Assembly: GCF_000524195.1 (NCBI RefSeq) | Contig: NW_020170381.1 | Location: 1,297,678-1,361,677 of the forward strand | Direction of reading: 5' to 3' | DNA length: 64,000 nucleotides | Origin: Echinococcus granulosus | Lineage: Eukaryota; Platyhelminthes; Cestoda; Cyclophyllidea; Taeniidae | The notes under the pieces: generated by a model | Seen by the model: the letters and a program-made list of their open reading frames with translations, nothing else | Told to the model about the DNA's origin: nothing | Databases searched by the model: none | Program-made: the position numbers and the translations under genes | Part shown: positions 51,301 to 64,000 of the stretch, one piece after another | Layout of the letters: every line of letters begins with the position of its first letter | Position numbering within the stretch: the stretch's first letter is position 1

Positions 51301-53821
51301 ACTGTTTTACATGTTACGTCAGTAAATCATTATCCTCTATGGATATTGCTTATAACACATTCGATGAGAACTATCGTTAAGGAAGTTGTGAGCTGCTTAT
51401 TTTAAATAACAAAGTATTTCACTAAACACCAGATTAATGTGCAGTTAGGGTCTTACTTTGTCAGTTGTCGTGACCTCACAAAGACCGACTCTCATTCGGG
51501 ACACATTTGAGGTTTGATTTTGATTCGAAGAATATGGTTATTCATTAAGGAAATTAAAATCAGCTTCTATCGACTTCAGTGATGCAGAGTGTTGCCCATA
51601 CTTACGTTTTATCCAAATGCCTTATTTATTTACCAAGCAGATTAGAATTTCATTGTTATTAGGCCGAGTTAATTACTACCGAATATCTATTTATAATGTC
51701 ATGTTTGATATTCACAGTTTATTTTAAGTCGGAAGTAAATGCGTCAGGAAATATGGCAATATTTAGCTCTACACCCGGTGAGCACTATGGGTAAATAAAA
51801 TTTATAGGTGACTTTATTTAAATGTTCATTCAAAATAATTTAATGAGGAGGATAGTTTAAAAGTAAAATGTAATGGGTCGATCGGTCTCAATATGCATTA
51901 TTAGAGATGTACCTCACTGCCAATTTTGCTTAAGTCAACTCATGAACCACCTACCTGATTGTTTATCGTACTTCCCTATTTGCAATAGGGAATACATGTT
52001 AAAAATTTTGAGACAGCTGAGTTTATGAATGGGCTATCTTCTGCTCTGATTTTTTCTTGCTAAAATCCCATTATAGTTGGCATAAATTAATGAGTGCAAA
52101 AAAGTTGGCCATATCACGGTCTGTGTGCGACTGTGCTTCTACTAACTGGGGTTTAGTGTTTAAACAGATTTCGTCTAAACTGATTCCAGAAGGGAGAGCC
52201 AGACGAGGTGAATGGCTTTTATGCCAACTGATTACCATTCCACTGGATATATGTAAAAAACTTCGTTGCTTCAGCTTAAACCCATTTCCAATTATTTAAT
52301 GATTTTAACTATATTGAGAACAGAATTAGGTTACTGTTTCATTTACTGCATGCTATTCCTTCTGGATTGCCAAATTTTAGAGGTTTATATCTTTGATATA
52401 GGGACGTGTAAAATAAATCAATCCTTTACTTGATTATTTAGGTGCAGCTTTTGGTTTTTAGTCCAGGCGACGCAGAGCGGTGGTAACTCCACACCCAATT
52501 CCGCAAATTACAGGCGTATGCATTTGCAGCCAATATTGTTGCTGAAATTACCCACTTGTGTGTCTCCAATTTAAAACAACCTGCCGCTGTTGTGAAAGTT
52601 TACTTCACCTATCATTCAAGAGGTGATGTAATTTTATGTTACACTTGAGGTCGTCAAATTTAAATCCCCTTACACTTCTTAATTTCCAAATTTTATTATA
52701 AACTCCTCTACCATATTTTCAACCTTTTAATAATTTAAGTTCAAAACTCAACTAATGAACGCTTAAAGTTTTGCGAAACATAACTCAACCCTGAGTTTAT
52801 TCTTATTCCAAGTGAAGAACAGATGAAGTGTTTTAAGCAAGCCAATTGATATACAAGATCTTGAATAATCTTACCCCTAGTTCTCAGGAAAATTGTTTGC
52901 AGACAAATATGTTCATTTTGTAAACCATTTGTATAAAAGTCATTATTTCAGGAAATGACGGCCTTACATTTTTCACCACCTTTATTGTTGGTTAAATGCA
53001 CGTGAATATCAATCTGTTAAAAGTATAGAGCATTTTTCGTTTAATTTTACCATTTTACATTAAACATTAAAATTTAAAACTGTTCCAATGCTGCTTTTCC
53101 CTGCAATAGGTTATAAGGAAGAAAGCTAAAAACACCAAGTGTTTGCTTTTGACCTATTTATGTCTTCGCGCCAGCCATTCCGGAAAGATCAATCCCCTTA
53201 AAAGGATTGGCAGGGCACATACTATCCGTCCTATTGGTTTTCCCTTAAATTTTTTAGTATAAATAATGCCCTAAAGGAAACACATATTATTGTCAAATAA
53301 AACGTCTCTGTGGTAAGTAAAGTTGATTTGAAACAGTGGAGCACTAAGGTAAAGGAAACACTTCCCCATCATGTCTTCTAAAACGCATTCGTTTAATCAT
53401 TTTAAGCAAGTTCGGTTCTGATAGGACATCATTAGTAGATGTTGACATTTTCTTGTGGAAATCACAATTCTTTTGCTGTGGTATTCGTGATAATTGTTTT
53501 ACTCCTTAGGGTTGAAGTCACTATTTTCTCTATAATAGAGCAGTGCATCAATTGGTTGAACTTATAGTAAGCGTGAGTGATGGTTTAACTAATGAGCAAC
53601 TGAATGTGTAGTATAATGGCAAAGAAAGGGTGCTTTAGTTTGGTCGGTAATAGCTAAAACGCTGCATTATGGAGACTTGCTTGGTGCAAAATGGTGCAAG
53701 ATTTTTATTCGTCACTTCCATGGCAGGCTGTATCGACGAATAAAATAATCCTTTTACTTACTTCGTTTGAATACCTGACATTTTTCTCTAGACTGCCTAC
53801 AGCCCCTTACGGTTTAATCAA
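48350..53821. other. Gene-poor AT-rich stretch
   Basis: No recognisable exon. The open frame at 52057-52299 (plus) has no domain and no obvious splice partners. The only structured element noted is the palindrome at 51122-51141. Confidence 0.5.
51122..51141. repeat. Perfect 9-bp palindrome forming an everted AGGTCA repeat
   Basis: AGTGACCTC, two bases, GAGGTCACT: a perfect inverted repeat. It contains TGACCT and AGGTCA, the nuclear-receptor half-site in everted orientation with four bases between. It could equally be a chance hairpin; no gene is close by. Confidence 0.4.
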
Positions 53822-54070
53822 ATGAACTCGCTTAGCCCCATTTTCTTAGCGTTTGTGGCAATGATACTGATTGCATCAACTGGCGCCTACCCTCACTGGA
53901 GCGTCTATGATAGTCTCGATACTTATGATGATTACTTTGATGATTTCGACCAACAGTACGCCCAACTTCAAAAGCGCTTCCTTTTGGGTCTCGGCCTTAC
54001 CAAGAACACGCCAGGTAAAGAAATTTTCTTCACTTCGGTTGGTCCGAAGAAACCGAATCATCGACAATGA
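53822..54070 (+). CDS. Small secreted protein or peptide-precursor exon
   Basis: Opens with ATG and a clear signal peptide (hydrophobic core IFLAFVAMILIAS, likely cut after STGA). An acidic, Tyr-rich segment (DSLDTYDDYFDDFDQQ) follows, then a dibasic KR and FLLGLGLTKNTP. If unspliced, it ends at TGA 54068-54070, 82 residues, giving a possible amidated peptide between KR and GK. A good donor (CCAG|GTAAAG, 54015) suggests instead that coding stops at 54014, phase 1, and continues in an unseen exon. The LQKRFLLGLGL pattern also resembles the start of BMP/activin propeptides (QREILSILGL), but no cystine-knot exon is present downstream in the window. Function unknown. Confidence 0.5.
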   Translation: MNSLSPIFLAFVAMILIASTGAYPHWSVYDSLDTYDDYFDDFDQQYAQLQKRFLLGLGLTKNTPGKEIFFTSVGPKKPNHRQ

Positions 54071-57000
54071 TATGCACCTCCATTCCCGGATCCTGCTTTC
54101 CTCAATCCTAAATTATTTATAAATACACTGCATTATTGTTAGCAGTTTTTTGTTTGGGAAGTTTGGATGGGGACTGTTTGCCGATTATATTAAAAATTAT
54201 GATATAGGAATCTAACCATGGTAACATTTCTACAATAATACGGCCATGTGTGCAAATATGGTACAATATTGCCTAAAGTTAAGAATGCTAAAAACTCAGC
54301 CTTAGTGTAGTAAAGGTAAGTATAATTAAAATGACAGCTTTTCAAATTTTATTTCCCCTATTTTGGATTTGTGCCAGAGAACTATAAGTAACTTTATTTT
54401 TTTAGTTGTTAATTCTTATAAATACTACAAGAGAGAGAATACTTTATTTCCGATAAACTTCATAAAACTTTCTTCCTAGTTAAATTGTGCGATATTTTTT
54501 TTGCAAGCTTTTCAGGTAATTAATACTAACTGTACAGTAAACAAGACTTATTAACCACCACTCTATTGTTTACTTTCGAATAAATAATTGCTCACGTTTG
54601 TAAGCTTTAACCGCAGATGTTCCTACTCATGCACTAGATGCTACGAACATGTTTAATGGATTAGTCTTCCGACAAAGTTGGTCGCAGCTTACAGAGGCCT
54701 TTGTTTTCCATTACGCCATGCTGAAAAGTAAACCAGCAATTTAATAAAGGTTAGACATTGTATAAGTTTAAGTTGCGGAGCCAACCCTTGCTTATCAGCA
54801 ACTACCACGAACACGGTACTCATCCGTACGCTAATTTTCCTTCAAAGTGGGTGCCAGGAGCTGTTACCTTAGGTGAATTTTCTAATTGTTTGTTGATTTT
54901 CCTTGGTAGATTAAACTTTGCAGTAATGTGAGAAATTTGGCGAAATCTAAAGTGATTATGGCATTATTTAGCCCTCTACACTAATCATAGTTTATTGTTT
55001 GGCAAAATGCAAGCTATTTACAAAACTACCTTTCCAATCTACTATGCATGTGTTTTGCTCTACCATTTTAAATGTGCTGCATTATGGCACAACTGAAACA
55101 TATAAGCCTAGGTTCGATTTTGGTTGAAAAATGGGAAAATGAAGCCACTATGGTTTTTTAGCAAGCATTATTACTTCCATTTGCAACCTACTTCAATCTG
55201 CTGAAGTTGTGTCTGAGATTATTCTTTTTTAATGTTACACATTTTGATAAACAGTGAAGTCCTCTTAGATTTTTTAGAATAAGGTTAAATTTTGAATGGG
55301 TAGTGAATTATTCACAACCATTTTTAAATGTAGTTTTTCATGCAGAGTACAGTATGTATTTAACAGAGCACATAATTAGCGCTTTAAATTTATCCAAAAA
55401 CAGTTTGTTTCGAATTCCGGGTAATTTAATTTGAGAACAATATGTTACTTAAAACCGGCCGATTATATATTTTTTTAGGAAATTCGTTCTCATGCAGCTG
55501 CAGTTTCAGAAGTCAAATGTGCATATAATAACTTAGTGAAAGAATAGCCAAAATTCTAGGTTTTTATTACGATGGGGCTATCTGAATTCATCACTATCAA
55601 ATGCGGCATTAGTTCTTGATTTCGTATTATCTTACCATCTTTGGACTCTTGCTTATAGTATTTTGTGATTTAAATTCCCCGTTCATTTGAAATTTCTTTA
55701 AGATATCTATTATTGCTCAAGTCAGTATGGTCCATTGTTTATGGATCCCAATAATTAATTTGTTATGTGAAGGTATCTCTAGAAACCGGGTTTTCTGCTT
55801 CTGGAAAACAGACCACTAAAGCGAAATTTGGCTGCTATTACCCTACCCAGAAGGCACTGAAAAATAATTGTATCTCCCATTTTGTTTTCATACAAGGTAT
55901 CCACTTTCAAGGGATATTTCTCATTCTTCGGAGGTTGCATGATGTTCAACTTTCCGCATCCTATCAGATCAGCGGGTATTTCAAACTGCATGCGGAGTCC
56001 ATATGGTTGTCTAGTGAGAGAGTTTGTCTCAAGTTAACTAGTATCTGCTGGAGAATGTTGCGCATTTCTCCGAAACAGTCCATTAAGTAACGCCAGAAAT
56101 CCCATCTTACAAACACCACTTAGAACTTACCTCTCATTCGGTTGTTTTCGCTTTTAAAATTCTTTTACCCTGTTGAATGGGAATTAATATAGTTTAAGCT
56201 GAGAATAAAAAGAGGGCTAAAATTTGACAACCCAAGCTACGACTTCAAAATTACTATTAATTTGAATATTCCAGTTTTTTTAGGTGGCCACTTATCCATG
56301 GTTTAAATCGACGACTTTCTGATATTCTAGGACTTTGCACCTTGACTTTTTAGCTAATCACGTTGCTTATGCAGTAAAATTCATTTTACACAGGAAGGTT
56401 AAAATATCTCATTTAATCGTTCACTTAAGTGACCTACTAGAATCCTCACTTCTTTATATATTCTTAAAACAATCAGCCTTGCACACCAGCATTAAGGTCT
56501 CAGTATGCAAATGTAAGTATTGACATTTCCTTCGACGTAAGTCACTTTTTGGTGAATTTGGCTTTAAATTTCGTTCTGTAAATCAACGGAATAAATGTTT
56601 TACCCTACACACCAAAATGTGACACCAGATTCCTATTGTATGATCAGCAAATTTTTTGTCCACTTAAATTTAAAAGTCTTCGTATTTTGTTTGTATTGCG
56701 TCTAGATAAAGTAGTGAATATGTTTATGACCGGTTTACAAAGTTCCTTGCTCCTTATTTAAACGATTTTGGATGCTACTTAACGTCCCGACACTTCCCTG
56801 AATACGCAAGAAGACATAATACGCGGGCAGAATATACATATAAGCATAACCTACATACAGTAGGGCTTGGGGCTACTGGCATGGCCCATTTGGCGAAGAT
56901 ATAATGAAGGAGCAACTAATTGGCCCCTTTGCCATAACAGTGAGTTAAACAACGTATTAAATTTGCATCATTGTGCTTTTTAATTTGGTCTTTCCTCTTA

Positions 57001-58003
57001 CTTCTGACGCATTAATGCAATCACACTTGCTGTATGCTGCCAAATTTTATGCTATCTGCCATTTTCTTAAGCAAAAATGTCGTTAAAAGCATTCGACTAT
57101 ATGCTTCAAAACTCTCTCTTAAATGCCCCAGTCAAGAAACTAGTTGCGGCAACATGCCAGGGAAATCGGGATTCAAAAAGTCGCATTACTTTAAATCAAT
57201 TTCATTATTTTTTTGCTTATTTCTTTCTAAACTTATGACTGCCTTTTTGAAGCATTAAAACGCTTAAAACCTCAAGTGCAAGTGACGATTATGCTTTCGA
57301 AAGTCAATCAAAATAGAGTAACGGTTTACATAAACCAGGTAAGAACCCTTAATGTCGATCACTGTCCGCTGGCTTCTTCGATTTGATAGATTTAATTTCG
57401 TTTTAAAACTGGTTACTTCTCTCCTTATGGTATATTTATATTTGTTTAATTTTAAATGCAGCACTTTTGTTACCCAATGATGATCACTAAACTGGTGCTC
57501 CTTATTTATTACATTTCCACATTCAGAATATTGTGGTAAAATCCAAATTGCTGAATCAAACGAAATTGGTGAGAAATAAGGCAAAATCACAAACAGGTAC
57601 GCCAATGTGCTAACGAGTTTCAGTTACATTTCAAACATCCTAGTGAAATTGGTGTACACTTTATCGTACACCAGAACATTAGGACCGACAAAATATTGCT
57701 ATTCTTTAGATCAGTTTTCTACGTCTCCATGATACTTTGTGTTTGGGAAAAGCGCACTTCTCTGAGCCCTAACTGTAGTATGTGTCAAGAAATTCCTTCT
57801 TTGGCAACCTAGTTAGAAAACAGCTTTACTGATGATTAAGAGAGACCTATGGAGGGAGGAATAATGACACCCTTTTCTGTCAAACAGTAAAATGTTCTTT
57901 TACGAATATTTTATGTTTGTACATGAAAGCCTTTATATTTCACTATACCATTATTTCTTCTCATGGGCCTATCGGGTTTAGGCTTCCTGTGGAGGATCAT
58001 ATC
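54071..58003. other. Gene-poor AT-rich stretch
   Basis: No supported exon. Open frames at 55767-56090 (plus) and 57264-57605 (minus) are the longest, with no recognised domain. If the secreted protein at 53822 is spliced, its intron runs through here. Confidence 0.5.
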
Positions 58004-58267
58004 CTAATTAACATCTTCGGTATTGTAAACTAACACCTCTTTAGTTTCATCGAAAGTAGGTTTGTTTTCACTCATCATTCCTGAATTAATCAACGTTTCA
58101 AAATGAGTAATTGTTTTCACCATTCGCCATTGAAGGATGCTGTTATCCGCGTACAAATGCATAAGATTTCTTATATAAGTAGGATTGCCCTTATGATTTG
58201 GAGCAAATTCATTCGGTTGACGACTTTCAAAAGTCGCCAAACCAGTACCATCTGCTTTCGAAGAGCT
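58004..58267 (-). mobile_element. Possible LINE reverse-transcriptase relic
   Basis: A minus-strand frame of about 87 codons contains LMHLYADNSIL, resembling the YADD catalytic box of non-LTR retrotransposons with the second Asp changed to Asn. About 20 residues later come TLINSG and ENKPTFDETKEVLVYN, which fit the usual LxLNxxKTKVMVFN block that follows YADD. No intact upstream RT motifs, endonuclease or ends were found. It is a degraded fragment at best and could be a chance match. Confidence 0.3.
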
Positions 58268-61200
58268 TTAGATTTATGGAGAAAGTTCTTGAGAAGTCAT
58301 ATGCTGATACTGATTTTCATCACATAGTTTAGCCTTTAAGTCCCCATTTTATTCTTTCCAAATATGTCAACACTTTTTTGTAATTTGGTATTTACTCTCG
58401 CTGATGGTTTCCTTTTACTTGCAAACAGATGTCGTCGACATCTGCTTCATCCAATAAATTTGTTTCGTAATTCCAACCCAGTTTTTGGAAAGGAAGGCAT
58501 ATTCGCCTCTGTCAGACCTTTTAAGTTAACACTAATCCCATAATCATTGTTTACATCAAATTCACTGAGTTTCAGTTCTTGCTAAGAAATTTTTCACTGT
58601 ATTTCAGCCAGACTGATTTGTTTAAAAATGTCCTCTCTCGATCGCCTAATTGCATATTAACACAAAGTGTTATTGTCAGTCAGTGGAAAATGCAGACGTT
58701 TAAAGCAGTGAAGAAAATATTATTTTTACCGCCAAGCTATTGTTACAATTCCTTCATCAAGAATCGTGTGGTTACTCACAGAAAATGTTCTTCTAGGAAG
58801 TATCTACTGTAGGTAGGGATCGCATTAACCGAAGCACTCTGACCCTCAATCAGCTTTAAGCTGATGTAAAGAACCTGTGAGATTTTAATCGCCATATTTT
58901 GGTTAAAATGGAAGTAAGCACGTTTGATTTCCATTTAAAAGGATTTTCTTGGTCCGCAAACTATTTTCTTTCATGGCTGCAGATGGCCTTGATCGTACAA
59001 CCTCATAAGCTAATATGGGTATAAGATGCAAAACAACTTCGTTTAATTGAAGCAGAGCATTTAAAAAGTGTAGGGCTCTCATGTTAGCCCTGCTAACGGT
59101 TTGGGCAGCATCTGACTGCGTGAGAGACATGATTAATAGGAATCAGTGTCAATATACGTTCATCCTAAGTGTGTATTAGCAGGTCTCTTCTTTGCGTTTG
59201 TATCAGATTACCTATGATACTGTAAGAGTTTGCTGCTTGTCGAGTCACTTAATTAATTTGTTAAATTCTACAATGCTCTACCTTTATGCATGATTATGTA
59301 GAGATAGAGTCCAACTCTCATTTTTCAACAAATGACTATTAATTGTGGTTTTATTTTATCAAAGCACTTCACGGCTTGATTGCTTTCTGCAAAATACTGC
59401 TCGTTAAATTATTATGATACCCAAGTTTTAATGGTCATCTAGAAGGGTCAGCTCCCTTTAAATTTGTTTGGGAACTGTCCGTTTATGTCACAGCACACTT
59501 TAAATTCCCACCGTCTGTTACGGGAAAAATTCGGTGAAAACACTATAGGACGAGTCGTCAAATCAAGAGACTACTCGCTTTTGCCAAGAGCCCAAGACTA
59601 GCCGAAAGTATGCGCGGAAAACGGAATAGTTTCGTCCCGATTGTTGTTGTTAAAAAGTTGCATTGCGTAGAAGTAGCTCATTTGTTTATTTTCGGTTTCA
59701 TGTGCTGCAGCATATTCACGGTACCGATTTGACCCGTTTGTGACTCATTTCGCTCGAACATTTTTAGGTTATTTATCAAATGCGAAGGATTGAAATTTGA
59801 TTTCGATATTTGAAAATACTGCATTGACTTGTCAACCTCAAATTATGTGTTTGCTTCTTATCAGAAAACTATCTTCTCAAAACCTTCCTTCTTGTTGAGA
59901 ATTAATTTATTGCTCATCAATTTAAAAAAAATCATTTTACATTCCTGTAACTGCAAACTTTTAAGAAGTGGGAGCTATTGCTGGAAGTGCATTAGCCTTT
60001 TATTCAGTTAGTTAGAGTAGTTTAGGAAGACAAACATATGGAAGATGCAAATCATAACAGTTATGTGAAGTTACAGTTAAATAAAGGTCTCACTAACTTC
60101 GCCCCGAATCCAGTTACAACTGTCAAAAGCTGCTTAAATATAAGTGTTACTTAACTCGCACAGTACAGCTTTTTTGTATGCGAACATAAGGCACTATAGG
60201 ATGTAAATTGATGCTGACCAGCTCTTTACACTACAATATTTAACCAGTAAAGTGGAATAGCCCTTTGAAAAGACAGAAATCTGAGTAATTCTCCTGTAAT
60301 TCGAGGCTGTGTGTGCAATATTTCAGGAGTACTTATGGGAACCTCTGTACAAACACACTTCGACTGAAATTTCGTGCCGAATGATTTAGTAGGAAAAACA
60401 TTGTTTGGTTTCATCAAAGGCACATTTAAAATCGTAAAGGTTCTTTTAACTATTAAGGGCGTTAAGGTACCGCCTATGATGGGTGAAAAACTTAGCATCT
60501 AGGCGGGGCTTGCGGCATAGATTTTGCCCACACTATGTTGTGCGATAAAATTGTGAACCTTACTCATTATTTTCTCAAACTTCATCGAAGCTTAGGAAAT
60601 TGAGTGAAGCACTAAACATCCTTGTAAATAACGAGAATTCCGATTTATTGGACTTTGGTCTTTGATGTCTATGTTATGGTTGATCTCTCCCGCTTCTCAC
60701 TGATGAATCCAGATGGTGCAGGACGCTTGTCCATTCCAGGTCTGTTATCTCAGAGTAAAGATATTTCAATTTCTAAGTCTGCAATTTTAAACTAGAATTG
60801 ATTGTGGACCAGACTTGAATCGCGTTGGATACGCAGTATTTTGGATGGCCAATCTAGACTAACTACTTTTAAAAATTCCCCTCAAGAGGTGCGTGCAATT
60901 TAAAACAGATTTCTAGATTCTAGACTTGTAATTCATCAATGTTTATACTAGTCTACTTCATCAAGTGAGTGAAATTATTCATGTAGGGCCAACCACCCAA
61001 AGGAATGACTACATCTCGATTCAAATAAACTCCCTAATTTTTTGCTTTTCTAACATGGAAAAGAAACAGTTTTGCAGCTTTTTTCCCTCCCTTACATATC
61101 TGTGGCGATTTGACAAGCCCAGGTACTGACGTGGATGTCAACACCGATTTCCCTTTTTACCACAATCAGTCTTTATCCATCTACCTCAAAAAGTACTCAA

Positions 61201-62822
61201 TAAAATTACCGTATTTTAGAAAAGAGGTTCTGCATGCGTTATACAAAACCTTCAACGCATTACGTACTCAGAATTCCAGAATAAATCATGATTAAGTAAA
61301 TTGAACAATACCTACTAACTCATTTAATCAAGTGATCATTTCTTATTTACAATTCTCATGCTGTTTCAAGTCATGCTTTTCGAACAAATTCTAGGCGATT
61401 TATGGTTGAGTAAGGTTTTGCAAAGCACCCACTTTCATATGCAAACTATCAGACGCTGATCTACTTCGCTTGATTGACGGTTCCTGCACAGCCGTTTTTT
61501 TTCAGTGACAGGTTATTAAACATGTGACTTGAATTAATCAATTTTTTTGTACTCTTAAAGAAGTGTACATTCCTTCACGTTTAAGTGGGAAAGTTGTATA
61601 TCATTTAGTAATTCATCTACATTATTGGCCAATCAGATGGATCATTTATTCTCTTGACACTCTGTGTGGCAGCTCCATTTTGTTTACACGTGAGTGCACT
61701 TGGCCGAAACCACCACGGTATTCAACGTGATATTGGGAGACAATAACCAGAAATATTGCCGCCCTTTTACCACAGGAATAACTGTTCTTTGTAGAATTCA
61801 GCAGCACTTGCCTCAACATCGCGGTTACCACTATTTACTAAAAAATCTGCTTTTTACTCATTTTGGAATTCTTACATAGAGTCTGTATAGCCTGTTTAGC
61901 TGATCACCTCCAGCTTCTTCAAAGTATGTATTTTCAGTTGGATAACAACAATGCTTAAGCTATAGTGCAGCACTGCGCAATTTCGTGTATTTTTTAACCA
62001 GTCGGGGGAGCGGTGACAGCGAACTATCAATGAACCTTTAAATGAGACAGTTAAAGTGTTGGAGGTCAGACAAATGTTTGATTTTCTGAGTTTTTTTACT
62101 AGTGTTTTGACAATCAACTGTAAAATTGGGAAAGTACTTTATGTTATTTGCATTTAAAACAACTTGGAGCAGGCAGAAATAGAAAAGTAGTCTTTAAGAC
62201 CTTTCTATTGCTGCTGTGCAAGGATTTACTCTGGTGCTATTTTTTTCTACGCTTCTTCCTTACGAGCCCCACACAGTCCATATATGGAGGGTTCAAGACA
62301 ACGTCCATTGAGTGTACTGCATGCGAATTCAGAATCCTTTATGGGCAATAAGCGTGAGTCAACACATAGCGAAATGAATTTAAGAGTTCATTTAATATAA
62401 ATTTATCGAATTGTGATGGCTACACAATTTACATTAGACGAGATTTCAAAAGAAATAAAATACTATCAGTCGTTTTCACAGAATGCTGCGATATTGCATG
62501 CATCAGATCTAGCTGCAGCTCTTAAAGACGTACTAATTTAATTATGCAGGTCAGTCTCTCACCGGCTTTTCCAGATGTGGGATATGTGAAGCAGTGAATG
62601 CTATCATTGTTTAGGGTAATCGTCAATGAAGTAATGTGTGTTCGACATGATTGTGGGTTGGTCAGACTGAATTATGCTGCAAATCTATTTACGATAAATA
62701 TTCTTTCAATAGGAGTTTCATTTACTTCCAGTTTTTAGTAAAATACGCGATAAGCTAAGTCAGAATGACATTTAAGGTTTGGATACATCCATCTTAATAT
62801 GCGTATGTAAAATAGCACCCAT
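58268..62822. other. Gene-poor AT-rich stretch
   Basis: No supported exon on either strand; several 60-90 codon frames lack domains and splice context. Confidence 0.5.
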
Positions 62823-62828
62823 TTTATT
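62823..62828 (-). terminator. Poly(A) signal of the ubiquitin-like-domain gene
   Basis: AATAAA on the minus strand (TTTATT at 62823-62828), 213 nt beyond the stop codon at 63043-63041. Confidence 0.4.
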
Positions 62829-63040
62829 AAATCCATTTTCTCGATTGCTCGCCCTATTGGTTGTAATTATATTATTGCATGTAGGGCTCATACCTCTTAC
62901 GTAAATAATAGAGCTAGCTTGAGAACATTACCCAGCGAGTGACTGCTCTTATAAGATTTGTAGGACGTTGGGCAAATGATTTGAGAAACCGACCCAAGTT
63001 CAAAAAATGTAAACTGAGGGCAGGATTTAATATATTGTCA

Positions 63041-64000
63041 CTAAAATTTCCGAACTGGACCAGGTTTTTTGAATACTACTGTGCTACCATGCACGACTCC
63101 ATATTGGCTAAGAAGATGATAGGCTTCCATTTGCACATACCCCTTGAACAATCGAAGTCTGTCCTTATCACTATCGGAAATTCTTGTCTTCACGGCTTCC
63201 AAGCCTTCTAAAACCGTAGCTGTTATTGGCAATTCTACAGCCATCTTCCTGGTTCCATCGGTGAAAATGACATCCATCTTATCGGCACTTTTGCTGCGCT
63301 CTGATATCCCTGTTCCAGAATGGAATTGGTTGTTGAATATGGGTTGCGTCTGGCGCTGTCGAAACCTTCCAGGTATTACAATTGTTTTGGGCTCCACCGA
63401 AGCGGGCCAAAATTCTGAAGACTCGGGAACATTTCTTAGATTTGATGAGCTTTTTTGCCACTGATGGTCAGTGAGATTTGCCGTTGGATTCCATAAAGAA
63501 CTTTGTTCTGCCATTTGTGGTGAAACATATGAATCAGTAGGTGGGACGATGGGGATTTTTGGATTTTCTACTGGTTCCACCTTTGATGGCTCCGAAAAGG
63601 GGGGGAGGGGATGGAGTAGGGGGCAGTGGGGTGGCACGGGATAAGGAGGACTTGATTATGTCATCAACAGGACTTTCTAACACCTGATATTTGGGAAAGC
63701 TTTCCAGGTCTCCAAATTTCCGTGAGGTAGATGATTGTTGAGAAAGTTGCTGTTGGGAAACGATAAGATGGGAACCCTTTGCCCCACTTTTAACTGATGA
63801 AGCTTCCCCATTTATAGTATTCGTGGACTTCAGGTTAAGATAGGTAAATACAGTTATTTTTGAACCTTCTTTAAGTTTGTATTCTTTAAGTCTACGGTCA
63901 TCTTCCATGATATAATGAGCAAACGTAAAAATCTTGGTCTCATCCAAGTGCTCATCTTTGATCGCCTTTTGTACCTTTTGCTTCAGTTCGCCCACAGTCC
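63041..64000 (-). CDS. Ubiquitin-like-domain protein, 3' part (5' end outside window)
   Basis: Two exons on the minus strand: 64000-63684 (continuing beyond the window) and 63589-63041, joined by a 94-nt intron with donor CAG|GTGTTAG and acceptor TTTTCGGAG after a C/T tract. The first exon carries a ubiquitin-like fold segment: TVGELKQKVQKAI, ETKIFTFAHYIMEDDRRLKEY and SKITVF line up with ubiquitin TIENVKAKI...LIFAGKQLEDGRTLSDY. A Ser/Gln-rich linker follows. The last exon ends with a second beta-grasp-like region (MDVIFTDGTRKMAVELP ... DSDKDRLRLFKGYVQ). The family is not recognised. The putative intron stays open in frame and is Pro-rich; a one-base error in its 7-C run would also join the frames, so the intron is not certain. 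No start is visible. Confidence 0.65.

Noticed and set aside
57264..57605. 113-codon minus-strand open frame
   Set aside because: No domain, no splice partners and no link to the RT-like relic upstream.

Overview
Eukaryotic nuclear DNA, AT-rich, with GT-AG introns and metazoan gene families. The mix of 28-41 nt introns clustered at 5' gene ends, kilobase introns nearer 3' ends, long AT-rich gene-poor stretches and a cilia gene suggests a parasitic flatworm (trematode or cestode). That assignment is an inference. All exon models were built by hand from reading frames, splice motifs and remembered family alignments; cumulative lengths stay in frame across every junction in the multi-exon genes.

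Region by region: (1) 1057-6532 (+), a DDHD1-like intracellular phospholipase A1 in 8 exons. (2) 7165-8046 (-), ABT1/Esf2, a ribosome-biogenesis RRM protein in 3 exons. (3) 8286-17421 (+), IFT122, an IFT-A subunit in about 26 exons, head to head with ABT1 across 239 bp. (4) 18597-21694 (+), NADPH-cytochrome P450 reductase in 10 exons. (5) 21.7-39.5 kb, a gene-poor stretch with one doubtful exon. (6) 39544-48177 (+), a synaptopodin-2-like PDZ protein with two candidate alternative last exons. (7) 48.4-63.0 kb, gene-poor, with a short secreted or peptide-precursor exon at 53.8 kb, a doubtful LINE reverse-transcriptase relic at 58.0 kb and an everted-repeat palindrome at 51.1 kb. (8) 63041-64000 (-), the 3' part of a gene with ubiquitin-like domains, cut by the window end.

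The four genes in the first 22 kb are unrelated housekeeping or organelle genes packed close together; the right two thirds hold one long-intron gene and sparse material. The most unusual feature is the splicing architecture: introns of 28, 30, 30, 31, 33, 34, 36, 37 and 41 nt, a possible 17-nt intron in IFT122, and an apparent AT-AG intron in the same gene. No tRNA, rRNA or CRISPR array was found.
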